A DNA stretch of 64,000 nt from Candidatus Poribacteria bacterium (GTDB lineage Bacteria; Poribacteria; WGA-4E; WGA-3G), in assembly GCA_028820635.1 (NCBI GenBank), contig JAPPIG010000115.1, positions 62,001 through 126,000 of the forward strand. The letters are read 5' to 3'. Made by a program: the position numbers and the translations under genes. Shown one piece after another: positions 36,206 through 44,308 of the stretch. Position 1 is the first letter of the stretch. Every line of letters starts with the position of its first letter. A model generated the notes under the pieces. That model was not told the origin of the DNA. It worked only from the letters and a program-made list of their open reading frames with translations, and did no database searches.

Positions 36206-36331
36206 CGTGGTTGTCGGTTATCAGTTGTCAGTTATCGGCTATCAGTTTTCAGAAGAATAGTTTTCGGTTAAAAAGGTTTGTTAAACGATAACCTCTTAAC
36301 TGACAACTGATAACTGATAACTGATAACTAT
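36206..36331. repeat. GTTATCAGTT-type repeats, inverted copy of the spacer at 23977
   Basis: Nearly the reverse complement of 23977-24118, including AACAAACCTTTTTAACCGAAAA in complementary form and the flanking TAGTTATCAG/ATTCTACACTTCACTCC. The match continues into the flanking genes. Confidence 0.75.
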
Positions 36332-36332
36332 T

Positions 36333-37844
36333 CTACACTTCACTCCTGTGGAAAACAAAAAATATTCCCCAAAAAAGAATTAAGTTCACCATGAGCATCA
36401 GCAGTAAATCCGGTAGTGCTCGCTTTGCACTTACATGCACATCACTTCTCTGAAAAGAAAACTGAGGAGAACTATCCCAATCCACTGCCCCTTTGTCAGA
36501 AGAAAACCATTTTCTATCCCCAAATGCGTTTTTGTCATAAAGATAGTCAATCAAAGTCCTTCGGTACTTTCGCGTCGCCTCGTAAAAATCTCTAAGTCCG
36601 AACAGGTCTGTACCTGCCCACGCTTGCGTCGCAGCGTCATACATCCCGACTGGCGAGAACCTCAAAAAGATCCGATCAACTATCGCTGGTCGAAAGAAAA
36701 CAGATTCAAGTGCCTGTTTTCGCACGAGCCACGCTCGCTCTGCAGCGTCAATGGTCTTCGGTACGATCGTACGGTAATAGTTCTGAACATGCGGCACCCG
36801 AGGTTCAAATTCATCATCAAGTTTATTTACGTATGAAATAGCCAAATAGGTGTATAGAAGTGTTGACTTCGCTTTATGCCATATCTCGTCAAAACCTGAG
36901 CCACCTGCCACGCCAAGATGTGAATCCTCTCCAGGAATAGGATCATTGGCAAGGTAGTCCTTACGTTCTCTGTCGAATTCTTCCCATATCTGTTCAATTT
37001 GATTAAAAGCAGGGACCAAACGCTCTTGAGAAGACTCCGCGGACGTAATCGCAACAAGGATCACATTCGGATATACCAGCACCAAAAAACCCCAGACAAA
37101 CATCGCAAGCATTAAAGCAGTGCTTGTTCTGCGGGTGATTACTGAAATCAACAGGCCGATGAGATAAAATATCGACAAATACGCGATTGAACTTAAGACA
37201 ATTCCACCGATCCGAAGAAAATCATCAACCTTTAGTGATACAATAGGAGATGTCGTTAGCAAAATCACAACTAAGAGAAAACTCATCAAAAGTGGTACCA
37301 GCAAACACATCATTGCACTAATGTATTTCGCCAATAAGATTTTAGCACGACTCACCGGATGTGTTAGGACAAGACGCAACGTGCCGCGCTCACGTTCTCC
37401 CGCAAGTGCATCGTAGGCAAAAATAAGTGCCATAAGACTCAGAACTACCTCAAAGATAAAAACAATATCTATCGATGAGAAGAGATTCAGAAGCGGATTC
37501 GTTGATCCATGCACCTGACCATCCCACAGTGTAGGCACAAAACCGTAAAATACAAATATTTCGTTACTCAACCGTTTATCCAAACCAACATTGAATATAC
37601 TCAATAGATTTGGTGGACGGACAACATCCCAACTTATACTTACACTCGAATAGGTTGTTCTTTCCTGCATTCGCTCATGATTCGCATTAACAGCAGCATT
37701 ATAACTTGCTAACCGTCGGTCATAATCCTTAATCAGCACAAATGTATTGGCAACAACAAGCAACAACATAATAACAACCGTCGCTATAAATCGGAACGTC
37801 ATCAGATTATCAAGAAGTTCTCGACGGATAAGTGTTGATAACAT
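36333..37844 (-). CDS. ABC-2 type transporter permease, A subfamily (fourth pair)
   Basis: 503 residues counted from the ATG at 37842-37844, which follows GAGAGGAA; a GTG one codon earlier is in frame. Start MLSTLIRRELLDNLMTFRF, first loop RPPNLLSIFNVGLDKRLSNE, coupling segment AGERERGTLRLVLTHPVSRAK, second loop ending RKWFSSDKGAVDWDSSPQF, tail FHRSEV. With the B gene downstream it is the inverted duplicate of the pair at 22462-25542. The leader contains the dyad at 37879-37900 and a GCAACT-N17-TAGTAG motif at 37954-37982. Confidence 0.9.
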   Translation of the reverse strand: MLSTLIRRELLDNLMTFRFIATVVIMLLLVVANTFVLIKDYDRRLASYNAAVNANHERMQERTTYSSVSISWDVVRPPNLLSIFNVGLDKRLSNEIFVFYGFVPTLWDGQVHGSTNPLLNLFSSIDIVFIFEVVLSLMALIFAYDALAGERERGTLRLVLTHPVSRAKILLAKYISAMMCLLVPLLMSFLLVVILLTTSPIVSLKVDDFLRIGGIVLSSIAYLSIFYLIGLLISVITRRTSTALMLAMFVWGFLVLVYPNVILVAITSAESSQERLVPAFNQIEQIWEEFDRERKDYLANDPIPGEDSHLGVAGGSGFDEIWHKAKSTLLYTYLAISYVNKLDDEFEPRVPHVQNYYRTIVPKTIDAAERAWLVRKQALESVFFRPAIVDRIFLRFSPVGMYDAATQAWAGTDLFGLRDFYEATRKYRRTLIDYLYDKNAFGDRKWFSSDKGAVDWDSSPQFSFQRSDVHVSAKRALPDLLLMLMVNLILFWGIFFVFHRSEV

Positions 37845-37878
37845 CACGTATTCCTCTCAACAAACAATTTTTTGTTGT

Positions 37879-37900
37879 GTTGCAAGATAGAGTCTGCAAC
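37879..37900. promoter_or_regulatory. Inverted repeat GTTGCA-N10-TGCAAC, second copy
   Basis: Same dyad and spacer as at 28744-28765, in inverted orientation, about 35 bp before the A permease ATG. The copy sits before two unlike genes (a permease here, small TM proteins there), so it may be a shared operator, or a relic of the inverted duplication. Confidence 0.45.
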
Positions 37901-37953
37901 GAACGAAAAGATAGTAAAAATAGAAAATCGCACGAGATTATTTGTTTCAACAT

Positions 37954-37982
37954 CTACTACAAATGAAGCCAATAAAAGTTGC
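37954..37982 (-). promoter_or_regulatory. Candidate GCAACT-N17-TAGTAG promoter before the fourth permease pair
   Basis: GCAACT at 37977-37982, 17 bp, TAGTAG at 37954-37959 on the minus strand. A near-identical region (AGATGCAACTTTT, CATTTGTAGT) lies at 47555-47583 before the C gene at 46070-47485. The -35 matches that of the three secreted coiled-coil genes. Confidence 0.35.
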
Positions 37983-38036
37983 ATCTTTTCACGTTAAGTA
38001 TTTGGAAATTGCTACGGTTTACCGCAATTTACTGTA

Positions 38037-39455
38037 TCAGATATCGGAACGGAAGAATTTCAGGAATGCCACAGTTGTCAACACCACCGCAAAGAAACAG
38101 AGCATCAGCACATCCACTGCCGATTGGCGAAATGTCTCTCCTAAGGTTGGGGTTTCTAAAGATGATGGCTGCCTGATTTTGACGATGTCTCTCTCTGGGT
38201 GGAACGTTCTCATATTAGCATGATCTACAATTTTACTGAACACATCCGTATGAAGCGCATCATAGTAACGCTCACCTGCTTGAAAATAGGCATTTCTCTT
38301 TCGTTTTCCAGTTTGTGTTAAATTTGTAGCGAGATAGGTTAGGGAGGATGTCGGTGTGATTCGTGAAAGCGTTTCACCGACCTGCTCTTGACGCTTTTTT
38401 TCTCGCTGATAGTTTCGATCTATTACATCAGTGTGCTCTCTGAATTTCTGCCGAAATTCCTCTTCAAGAGGTTTCATCTGTTCATCCACCTCGTCTCCGC
38501 TTGCGAACTTTTCTTCTAAGGAAGGTTGCGGACGATTCTTCCAGACTTCTTTGTGTATTTCCCTTTTTTTCTCTTCAAGTTCTGCGTTGAAATTCTCACG
38601 GAGAGCCGTCTTTTCCAGATAGACACTCTGTGATGTTCGCGTTGGCGCGATAAATTTCGCCGCGATAAATCCGACGCGCGGCGTAATCAGCACGGCAAAC
38701 ACCCAAACCGTAAAGGCGACGATGAGTGCAGTCTTGGAATTATCTAAGTAAGTTGAAATGACTGTCCCTATCGCAAAGAAGACCGCAATATAGAGCAGCG
38801 AGGCGAGAGTTAGACTGAACACACGTGGAAAAATTTTAGGTTCACCGAGGGGGAAACCTTGCCAAACAAGTACCAATAAACCGAATAGAAGGGACACCAA
38901 AAACGGCACCACGAACACTATATATCCGCCAATTAATTTACTCCACAGAAAGAGGTCACGCGGCAGAGAATTCGCTAAGGTGATCCGAAGGGTACCCGCT
39001 TCTCGCTCTCCGGCAACTGCATCAAAGGTAAATAGCAGCGCGAGCAAGCTGAAAACAGTGCCTACAAGAAAAAGAAAGTCAAGATGTCCTAAAAGATAGG
39101 AGAGGGAATCCGAAACCAAAGCTGGAGCTCCTTGAATAATTCCATTACGGGTCATGCCAAGGTAGCTTGGCAGCGCGTCTCCTAATCCATTTGCAAACAC
39201 ACTCAAAGGTGTCGGTTTGAGAAAGAGTTTAGAAATCTCAATCTCCGGTTCCAGTGCCAACTTCGGGTTTACTGTCTTCTCTTCAATATTTGCGAGTTTA
39301 ACTGCTTCTCGATAGTCAACGAGGTTTTGGAGGTAATTTTGATAATTGATAGAAAGGGTGAGTGGAACAAGTAACAGACACATCAAAAGTAAGACAATAA
39401 ATCGAACGCTCAAAATATGATGCGTTATCTCTTTTCGAATTAGCGTTAGTAGCAT
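38037..39455 (-). CDS. ABC-2 type transporter permease, C subfamily
   Basis: 472 residues starting MLLTLIRKEITHHILSVRFI after ATGGAGAA. C genes share the outer-loop motif KPTPLSVFANGLGDALPSYL with the A group but have their own coupling segment AGEREAGTLRITLANSLPRD and a charged second loop with helical character (EEKKREIHKEVWKNRPQPSLE). The end is TLGETFRQSAVDVLMLCFFAV and tail FFRSDI. There is no B-type partner beside it, so a homodimer or pairing with another C protein is likely. The sequence downstream of its stop (37940-38036) is repeated after the C gene at 47640. Confidence 0.9.
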   Translation of the reverse strand: MLLTLIRKEITHHILSVRFIVLLLMCLLLVPLTLSINYQNYLQNLVDYREAVKLANIEEKTVNPKLALEPEIEISKLFLKPTPLSVFANGLGDALPSYLGMTRNGIIQGAPALVSDSLSYLLGHLDFLFLVGTVFSLLALLFTFDAVAGEREAGTLRITLANSLPRDLFLWSKLIGGYIVFVVPFLVSLLFGLLVLVWQGFPLGEPKIFPRVFSLTLASLLYIAVFFAIGTVISTYLDNSKTALIVAFTVWVFAVLITPRVGFIAAKFIAPTRTSQSVYLEKTALRENFNAELEEKKREIHKEVWKNRPQPSLEEKFASGDEVDEQMKPLEEEFRQKFREHTDVIDRNYQREKKRQEQVGETLSRITPTSSLTYLATNLTQTGKRKRNAYFQAGERYYDALHTDVFSKIVDHANMRTFHPERDIVKIRQPSSLETPTLGETFRQSAVDVLMLCFFAVVLTTVAFLKFFRSDI

Positions 39456-39490
39456 TTTGCATTCTCCATATATCAGGTATAACTACAGTC

Positions 39491-39633
39491 TATCTCATAA
39501 ATTGTTATACACGGTTCTCGCCAGAAAATTTAACTTTATCGTAGGGGCGGGTCTCTGTGCCCGTCCGTTGCTTGGCACGTTCTATGCAGTGGCGAGGCAC
39601 AGAGACCTCGCCCTACATAAGATTTATGAGATA
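39491..39633. repeat. MITE-like element, TATCTCATAAAT ends
   Basis: A 143-bp unit with inverted ends TATCTCATAAAT and ATTTATGAGATA. Inside, GTAGGGGCGGGTCTCTGTGC and GGCACAGAGACCTCGCCCTAC form a long hairpin. Confidence 0.7.
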
Positions 39634-39694
39634 CGCTCTATCCTCAGGATTTACAAACCTGTATTTGTGGGTGCTATTAAAATAACTCAAGTTG

Positions 39695-40807
39695 CTACGG
39701 ACAAGGTTTTATATGTGCCAACGCCGCTTTTAATGCGGGGTCGGCAGTTTCCTCATCTTTATGCTTCTGTGCATCTTGTTCTCTAACCTCTTTCTCATTG
39801 GCAATAATCTTCCTGATAAAAGTCGTTTTATACTTGTTCCACTCATCTTGAGCGGGTATACCGAAAAAATCTACTTTTTGAAAGTCTGGGTTGTCTTCTA
39901 AAAAAGCCAAAATATGCCGCTTAGACAAACAAGATGCATAATGCATAAAGTTTTCTATGGTAAGTCCATTATCTAAAATTAATTGAAGCCACTTTGTCCG
40001 TGGATACCGTTTATCAATCTCATTAATTGTGAGTTCGCTTGATTTGCCTCCAACTATACCCACTTTGATTTTTATAACGTAACAGTCAAACTCCGTGTCA
40101 AAGGTGCTCATCAATGCTTCCACGGTTTGCGGTCCGGTATACTCTGTATCCTCGTCTTCAAAATATGGTGTGCCCGCTTTGAATTCCATGCTATCACAAA
40201 ATACATGGCCGGTTAAGTCAATAGGTGGCTGGATGCTACCAAGAGTTTCGCAAATCATCAGTTCTTCCTCCTTCAAACGTTGTCGTGCGCGTCTGAGTCT
40301 ACTCTTAATCGTGTTGATAGATACGCTCAGAAGTTTGCTAATTGCTTCGGATGTCATTTCATGAAGATAATAGAGCACTACCACTGTCCGTTGGTTCTCA
40401 GGTAGTTTTTCCAAAAGGTTATTAACAATTTCGCGGTACTGCTCTGCTGCTTTATCTTCACGTTGTTCTGCAACATAGTTTGCAAAAGCGAATTTCTCCA
40501 AGTCTGCTTTATCGGTGGCGTCTAAAGATAGCATTGCAGGCTTTTCTCTTTGGAGCCAGCGTGTACAACGCCGCTTGGCAATTACATAAAGCCATCTTAC
40601 AAACTTATTCGGGTCTTTTAGCGTAGACAGTTTCTCATAAGCCTGTAGGAAGACATCTTGGGTAATTTCTTCAGCAATGTGAAAATCTCCAATTCTCTGC
40701 CACGCCATCGCGTGAACATTCTTTTGGTATTTTTCGACTAAAGTATTGAACGCTGTGTCGTCGCCAGACAAAATGTTGTGAACTAATTCAACATCGTCTT
40801 TTTCCAT
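39695..40807 (-). CDS. ECF-type sigma factor with a C-terminal domain shared with secreted coiled-coil proteins
   Basis: 370 residues from the ATG at 40805-40807, which follows GGAGGA; five residues upstream would need a TTG. Region 2: TAFNTLVEKYQKNVHAMAWQ, EITQDVFLQAYEKL, KFVRWLYVIAKRRC. Region 4: LPENQRTVVVLYYLHEM, SKLLSVSINTIKSRLRRARQ. From about 215 a separate domain begins with EYTGPQTVEALMSTFD and contains DKRYPRTKWLQLILDNGLTI, SCLSKRHILAFLEDNPDF and DEWNKYKTTF. The same domain, with very similar words, is the globular part of the three signal-peptide-bearing proteins at 49.2-52.6 kb. In the sigma factor it has no signal peptide or TM and is followed by a basic/acidic tail (EVREQDAQKHKDEE). 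A possible sigma target site is at 40844-40872. Confidence 0.9.
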   Translation of the reverse strand: MEKDDVELVHNILSGDDTAFNTLVEKYQKNVHAMAWQRIGDFHIAEEITQDVFLQAYEKLSTLKDPNKFVRWLYVIAKRRCTRWLQREKPAMLSLDATDKADLEKFAFANYVAEQREDKAAEQYREIVNNLLEKLPENQRTVVVLYYLHEMTSEAISKLLSVSINTIKSRLRRARQRLKEEELMICETLGSIQPPIDLTGHVFCDSMEFKAGTPYFEDEDTEYTGPQTVEALMSTFDTEFDCYVIKIKVGIVGGKSSELTINEIDKRYPRTKWLQLILDNGLTIENFMHYASCLSKRHILAFLEDNPDFQKVDFFGIPAQDEWNKYKTTFIRKIIANEKEVREQDAQKHKDEETADPALKAALAHIKPCP

Positions 40808-40843
40808 CAGATTCCTCCACAATAAATTGGTTTACGACTATAC

Positions 40844-40872
40844 ATGATACAATTTGAAGGGGAAAAGGGTGC
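40844..40872 (-). promoter_or_regulatory. Candidate promoter before the second ECF sigma factor
   Basis: GCACCC at 40867-40872, 17 bp, TATCAT at 40844-40849 on the minus strand, within ATGCACCCTTTTCC that resembles the -35 surroundings of the other sites. It shares -35 traits with both groups of promoters here and is not firmly placed. Confidence 0.35.
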
Positions 40873-40904
40873 ATAACGTGAAAAAAATGTGAAATTCTAA
40901 ATTA

Positions 40905-41152
40905 ACGTGAGTTTGATAAATCCCGTAGGTTGGTTGAACCGAAGGTGAAACCCAACATTTCCAGTCTGTAAAATCGTTTGATGTTCAAATCAACGCAGCG
41001 TGCGCCAAATCAACGGTATGAATGCCATTTGGCATTCCAGTATGGTATTCGGTGGGTCGCGAGCTGGAGCTCGCTCCTACAGAAGAGGGTGTTGCATTCG
41101 GACAACCGATTTATGAAATAATGTCCTATCATTATTTAGAAATGGTATTATT
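40905..41152. repeat. Composite repeat region before the second sigma gene
   Basis: Starts with AACGTGAGTTTGATAAATCC, the end type seen at 20834, holds AATCAACGGTATGAATGCC / GGCATTCC, then TCGCGAGCTGGAGCTCGC and the right half of family 2 (GTGTTGCATTC, ACCGATTTATGAAATAATG, ATTTAGAAATGGTAT). No gene is seen in this 388-bp gap. Confidence 0.6.
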
Positions 41153-41195
41153 ACTTCTAAGACATTCAACATCAGTTATTTATACATGTCCTTGC

Positions 41196-41645
41196 TCACT
41201 TAGATGTGGCATTAACAACTTTATATTGACGTGGCACTTTAAGATCAATGTTAACCGTCAACCACTTTAATCCCGCTTTCCAATGCTGTTTTCCGCGTTT
41301 GAATTTAACGTCAATCCGTACATCTGGTGGGTCGCGTTTAATTTTAACTTCCAAATCTTTGAGCATATCCTTAATCCATTGCTTCGAATTCGGTTGAAAC
41401 ATCATCCCCGATTTCCACTCCTTTTTGATATCAACGTCAATTTGATCCGTGAGGCGATCCGTTTTCTCAATAGAAACCTCACCAATCTCCGCATTAACGA
41501 TTAATTGCCCTTTCGGATCAACTTTGTAGTGGTTATGTGTCATGTCCACGATATTTATTTCATCTGTTACGATCCTGGTGCAGCTAACCACTGTAATAAT
41601 AAGGAAAACGGTAATGAGAATGATAACGCGTTTATATTTTTTCAT
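41196..41645 (-). CDS. Lipoprotein-like protein with a DUF4097-like half-domain, first copy
   Basis: 149 residues. The N-terminus KKYKRVIILITVFLIITVVSC carries a lipobox-like VVSC. PKGQLIVNAEIGEVSIEKTDR and WLTVNIDLKVPRQYKVVN resemble the start of DUF4097 beta-helix proteins, but the chain ends right after TSK, where a DUF4097 protein would continue with its repeats. The paralog at 41854 ends at the same point, so this is a stable short form rather than a recent truncation. Function unknown. Weakly spaced ribosome site AAAAGGAGC. Confidence 0.7.
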   Translation of the reverse strand: MKKYKRVIILITVFLIITVVSCTRIVTDEINIVDMTHNHYKVDPKGQLIVNAEIGEVSIEKTDRLTDQIDVDIKKEWKSGMMFQPNSKQWIKDMLKDLEVKIKRDPPDVRIDVKFKRGKQHWKAGLKWLTVNIDLKVPRQYKVVNATSK

Positions 41646-41738
41646 ATTATGCTCCTTTTTGTGAGTTTGTGGGCCTCTTTGAGTTCTATGACCCGTTGGT
41701 TGTACTTACTACTGCTATTCCATATAAATTGTCTAAAA

Positions 41739-41764
41739 GTCGCGAGCTGGAGCTCGCTCCTACA
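41739..41764. repeat. Palindrome module fragment GCGAGCTGGAGCTCGCTCCTAC
   Basis: A single copy of the GAGCTCGCTCCTAC-type module between the two DUF4097-like genes. Variants stand at 8681, 41050 and 44036. Confidence 0.5.
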
Positions 41765-41853
41765 AGAAAGGCGTGCTGAAAATAGCAGAATTTATGATTC
41801 ATATTATTTTATCTGCAATTTAAAAGTGGATAAGCATTACTTTTGGGCATATT

Positions 41854-42303
41854 TTACTTAGATGTGGGATTTAAAATGACCTCGTATTCACGCGGCACCT
41901 TAAGCTGTACGTGAACCGTCAACCATTCTAATCCGTCCTGCCAATGTTCTCGCCCACGTTTGAATTTACCTTCAATTCGGATATTTGGAGGTTCTTCTGT
42001 AATTGTGAACTCTAAATCCTTGAGCATTTCCTTAATCCATTTAGTCGGTTTCGGTTGAAACATAAGCCATCTTGATTTCCATTTTTCTCTGATATTGATT
42101 TCAACCAGAGACCGATCTGTGAACTCAATCTTAATTGTGCCGATCTCAATGTCAACTGTTAAATGTCCGTTAGGATCAGCGGGGGGACTTTTTTTTATAA
42201 TTTCTGAGAATCCTATTTCTCCTTTGACTAAAATGAAGATTATCAATGATATAGACAACAGGAGGATAATCAGAAATATGATTGATCGGTTAGACTTTAT
42301 CAT
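41854..42303 (-). CDS. Membrane-anchored DUF4097-like half-domain protein, second copy
   Basis: 149 residues, the same length as its neighbour; one TM segment near the N-terminus (about 9-28) without a lipobox cysteine. PNGHLTVDIEIGTIKIEFTDR, WLMFQPKPTKWIKEMLKDLEF and RGREHWQDGLEWLTVHVQLKVPREYEV align throughout with the copy at 41196. It ends in TSK and a TAA. A conserved WIKEMLKDLEF core is not part of DUF4097 as far as can be judged. Both lie between the second sigma gene and a permease pair. Confidence 0.7.
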   Translation of the reverse strand: MIKSNRSIIFLIILLLSISLIIFILVKGEIGFSEIIKKSPPADPNGHLTVDIEIGTIKIEFTDRSLVEINIREKWKSRWLMFQPKPTKWIKEMLKDLEFTITEEPPNIRIEGKFKRGREHWQDGLEWLTVHVQLKVPREYEVILNPTSK

Positions 42304-42377
42304 TATAAATTCCTTTCATTGTTTCGTTTTATCAACTCGAAATGTGAGAGTATGTGATGCCGATTAGTTTATAGCAA

Positions 42378-43913
42378 TCAGACCTCCGTGCGTAAAAAGA
42401 CAAGAAACGCTCCAGAGAAAAATACTACGAGAAGTAAGACGAGTAAAAGCAGATCCAGAGTCGCGGAGTTGAACGTATCCTTGAAAGTGATTTTATCTTC
42501 AAATTTCGGGATCGTTTCAATCGTTACCGTCTTCTTAGACATGCCTTCAGGAATACCGATAAGGTGGAGGCTTTCGTTGTCTGTTCTATCAATGTCAACA
42601 ATAAATTGCCGAAATTGTTTCTTGTAAAGATGCACGTTGTCTAAGAATTGTAAGTGACGATTAAAACCAGTGCCAGCCATTGATTCAAGCGCATATTGGA
42701 CAATCGCTGCAGGAGAAAACCGGGTTGCTGCTCTTGCACTCTGAATCTGAGCGGTTTGTGCGTCTAAATGAGATCGATTAAAACGTTCTCGGATTTCTAC
42801 ATCTTTTTTAATAAATTCTGACTTGATTTGTAATTCTTCATTTCCATCTTTCTGCCATACTGAATTATATTCTTCTTGAGCGGCTTTAATATCTTCAGGG
42901 GACACATTTTCGCGTGGCATTTTCGCCAGTTGCTGAAGTTTACTTTGCGCGCCAGAAAGTTTCTTCTCTTTGACTTTCTTTATTTGCTCGTCGTAATCTG
43001 TGTTATTCTCGTCAATCGCTAACTTTTTCTCCGCTTGAAATTGATCGTTTGTTTGTAAAGGTGGCATCCACTTTGTAGAAAGAGTTCCAAGAGTTGATGG
43101 AACAAAAACCACTACTGTTACCCAGATCAACAAAACGACGATCAAACTGAGCCGAGGTTCTCGAGTCCCCGCTGAAATCATTAAACCTAATCCAATGAAG
43201 ATACCTGCATAACTTACTGCAATGAGCAGGATTATTCCCAAACGTCCCCAGTCCATTGTACTTAGTTGTGTCCAACTATCTGTGGAAATCACAGCAAGAT
43301 TCACCAACACAGCAAAAACGAAAGGAATGAGAATGGCTATCAAGGTCCCCAAGAATTTACCGGCTAATAAGGTAGGACGCGAAATTGGGTTTGCCAGACA
43401 CAAGCGCAGGGTGCCTCGTTCGCGTTCACCAGAAAACGAGTCGAATGTAAACAGGAGTGGGATAAGAGAGAGTAGATAGGTGATAATAAATACCCAATCT
43501 ATCTTTGTTGCTTGTGGACGGAGGTCTTTCGCATCTGGATTCACACTGCCATAACTGATCCACCAATTGCTTCTGACTCTACCACCAAAACCTGATTTTG
43601 ACCAAGACCCCGGACTGTATATATTACTCGGTAAGTAAGCATCATCTCCATCGGCGATGAAGGACAGTGAAGCAGGACTTTTGTAGAGATTGCCTGGTCC
43701 CTTTCTTATCAGCGTGTACAACTCTGCGCGATCTTTCAATTGGTCAAGGTTTCTGGTGATATTGTTGGAATATCTACGCACATTTTCAGGGTGTGTTTTT
43801 ATATGCACCCAAGCGTTTGTAAACATTAAGACTAAAAGTATTACCGTCGTTAAGACAAATCGCAGGCTATTGATGTGGTCAAAAAGTTCTCGTTTGATAA
43901 TATGTAATATCAT
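42378..43913 (-). CDS. ABC-2 type transporter permease, B subfamily (fifth pair)
   Basis: 511 residues, the longest of the permeases. MILHIIKRELFDHINSLRFV, first loop GPGNLYKSPASLSFIADGDD, coupling segment SGERERGTLRLCLANPISRP. The second loop holds an extra stretch of about 45 residues rich in Lys/Glu (EKKLAIDENN, KKVKEKKLSGAQSKLQQLAK), predicted helical, absent from the other B genes. Then RFSPAAIVQYALESMAGTGF and IPEGMSKKTVTIETIP; tail FLRTEV. AAAGGAGA site before the ATG. Its A partner is upstream on the minus strand after a 395-bp repeat-rich gap. Confidence 0.9.
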   Translation of the reverse strand: MILHIIKRELFDHINSLRFVLTTVILLVLMFTNAWVHIKTHPENVRRYSNNITRNLDQLKDRAELYTLIRKGPGNLYKSPASLSFIADGDDAYLPSNIYSPGSWSKSGFGGRVRSNWWISYGSVNPDAKDLRPQATKIDWVFIITYLLSLIPLLFTFDSFSGERERGTLRLCLANPISRPTLLAGKFLGTLIAILIPFVFAVLVNLAVISTDSWTQLSTMDWGRLGIILLIAVSYAGIFIGLGLMISAGTREPRLSLIVVLLIWVTVVVFVPSTLGTLSTKWMPPLQTNDQFQAEKKLAIDENNTDYDEQIKKVKEKKLSGAQSKLQQLAKMPRENVSPEDIKAAQEEYNSVWQKDGNEELQIKSEFIKKDVEIRERFNRSHLDAQTAQIQSARAATRFSPAAIVQYALESMAGTGFNRHLQFLDNVHLYKKQFRQFIVDIDRTDNESLHLIGIPEGMSKKTVTIETIPKFEDKITFKDTFNSATLDLLLLVLLLVVFFSGAFLVFLRTEV

Positions 43914-43977
43914 TCAGTGTCTCCTTTAGAATGCTGTTTGTTTAGTAAACGCGAGTTCGTAATTCGGCATTTCTTAC

Positions 43978-44228
43978 ATTCTGTAGGAGCGACCTCCTGG
44001 TCGCGATCAGTCTTAATCAGTCTTAATATGTCGCGAGCTGGAGCTCGCTCCTACAAGAAGAGAATTGGACAGACAAGTCTCCTTCCAACAAGAGTTCGTA
44101 GGTTGCGTAGAACAACGCGAAACCCATAGGCGTCAATTTAAGGACATATCCTATTGTTGGAGGGGTTTTCAACCCCGATTTAACGGATTAGGTCACAAAA
44201 TCGGGCTTACAAAGCCCTCCAACAAGAG
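43978..44228. repeat. Palindrome modules between permease genes
   Basis: GTAGGAGCGACCTCCTGGTCGCG with GCGAGCTGGAGCTCGCTCCTAC at about 43982-44052, a repeated CAGTCTTAAT, and a separate unit from about 44154 to 44228 starting TGTTGGAGGGG and ending CCCTCCAACA, enclosing GGGGTTTTCAACCCC. The whole 395-bp gap has no coding sequence. Confidence 0.65.
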
Positions 44229-44308
44229 ATAATCCGCAATTTTGTTCTAAAATTAACATTTATAGGTTTCACTGCGTTCTAACTAACCTACGCAGACTAT
44301 GCATTCAG

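Noticed and set aside
41196-41645. Second selenocysteine read-through at the TGA after TSK
   Set aside because: The frame ends seven codons later and the paralog at 41854 uses TAA at the same place.
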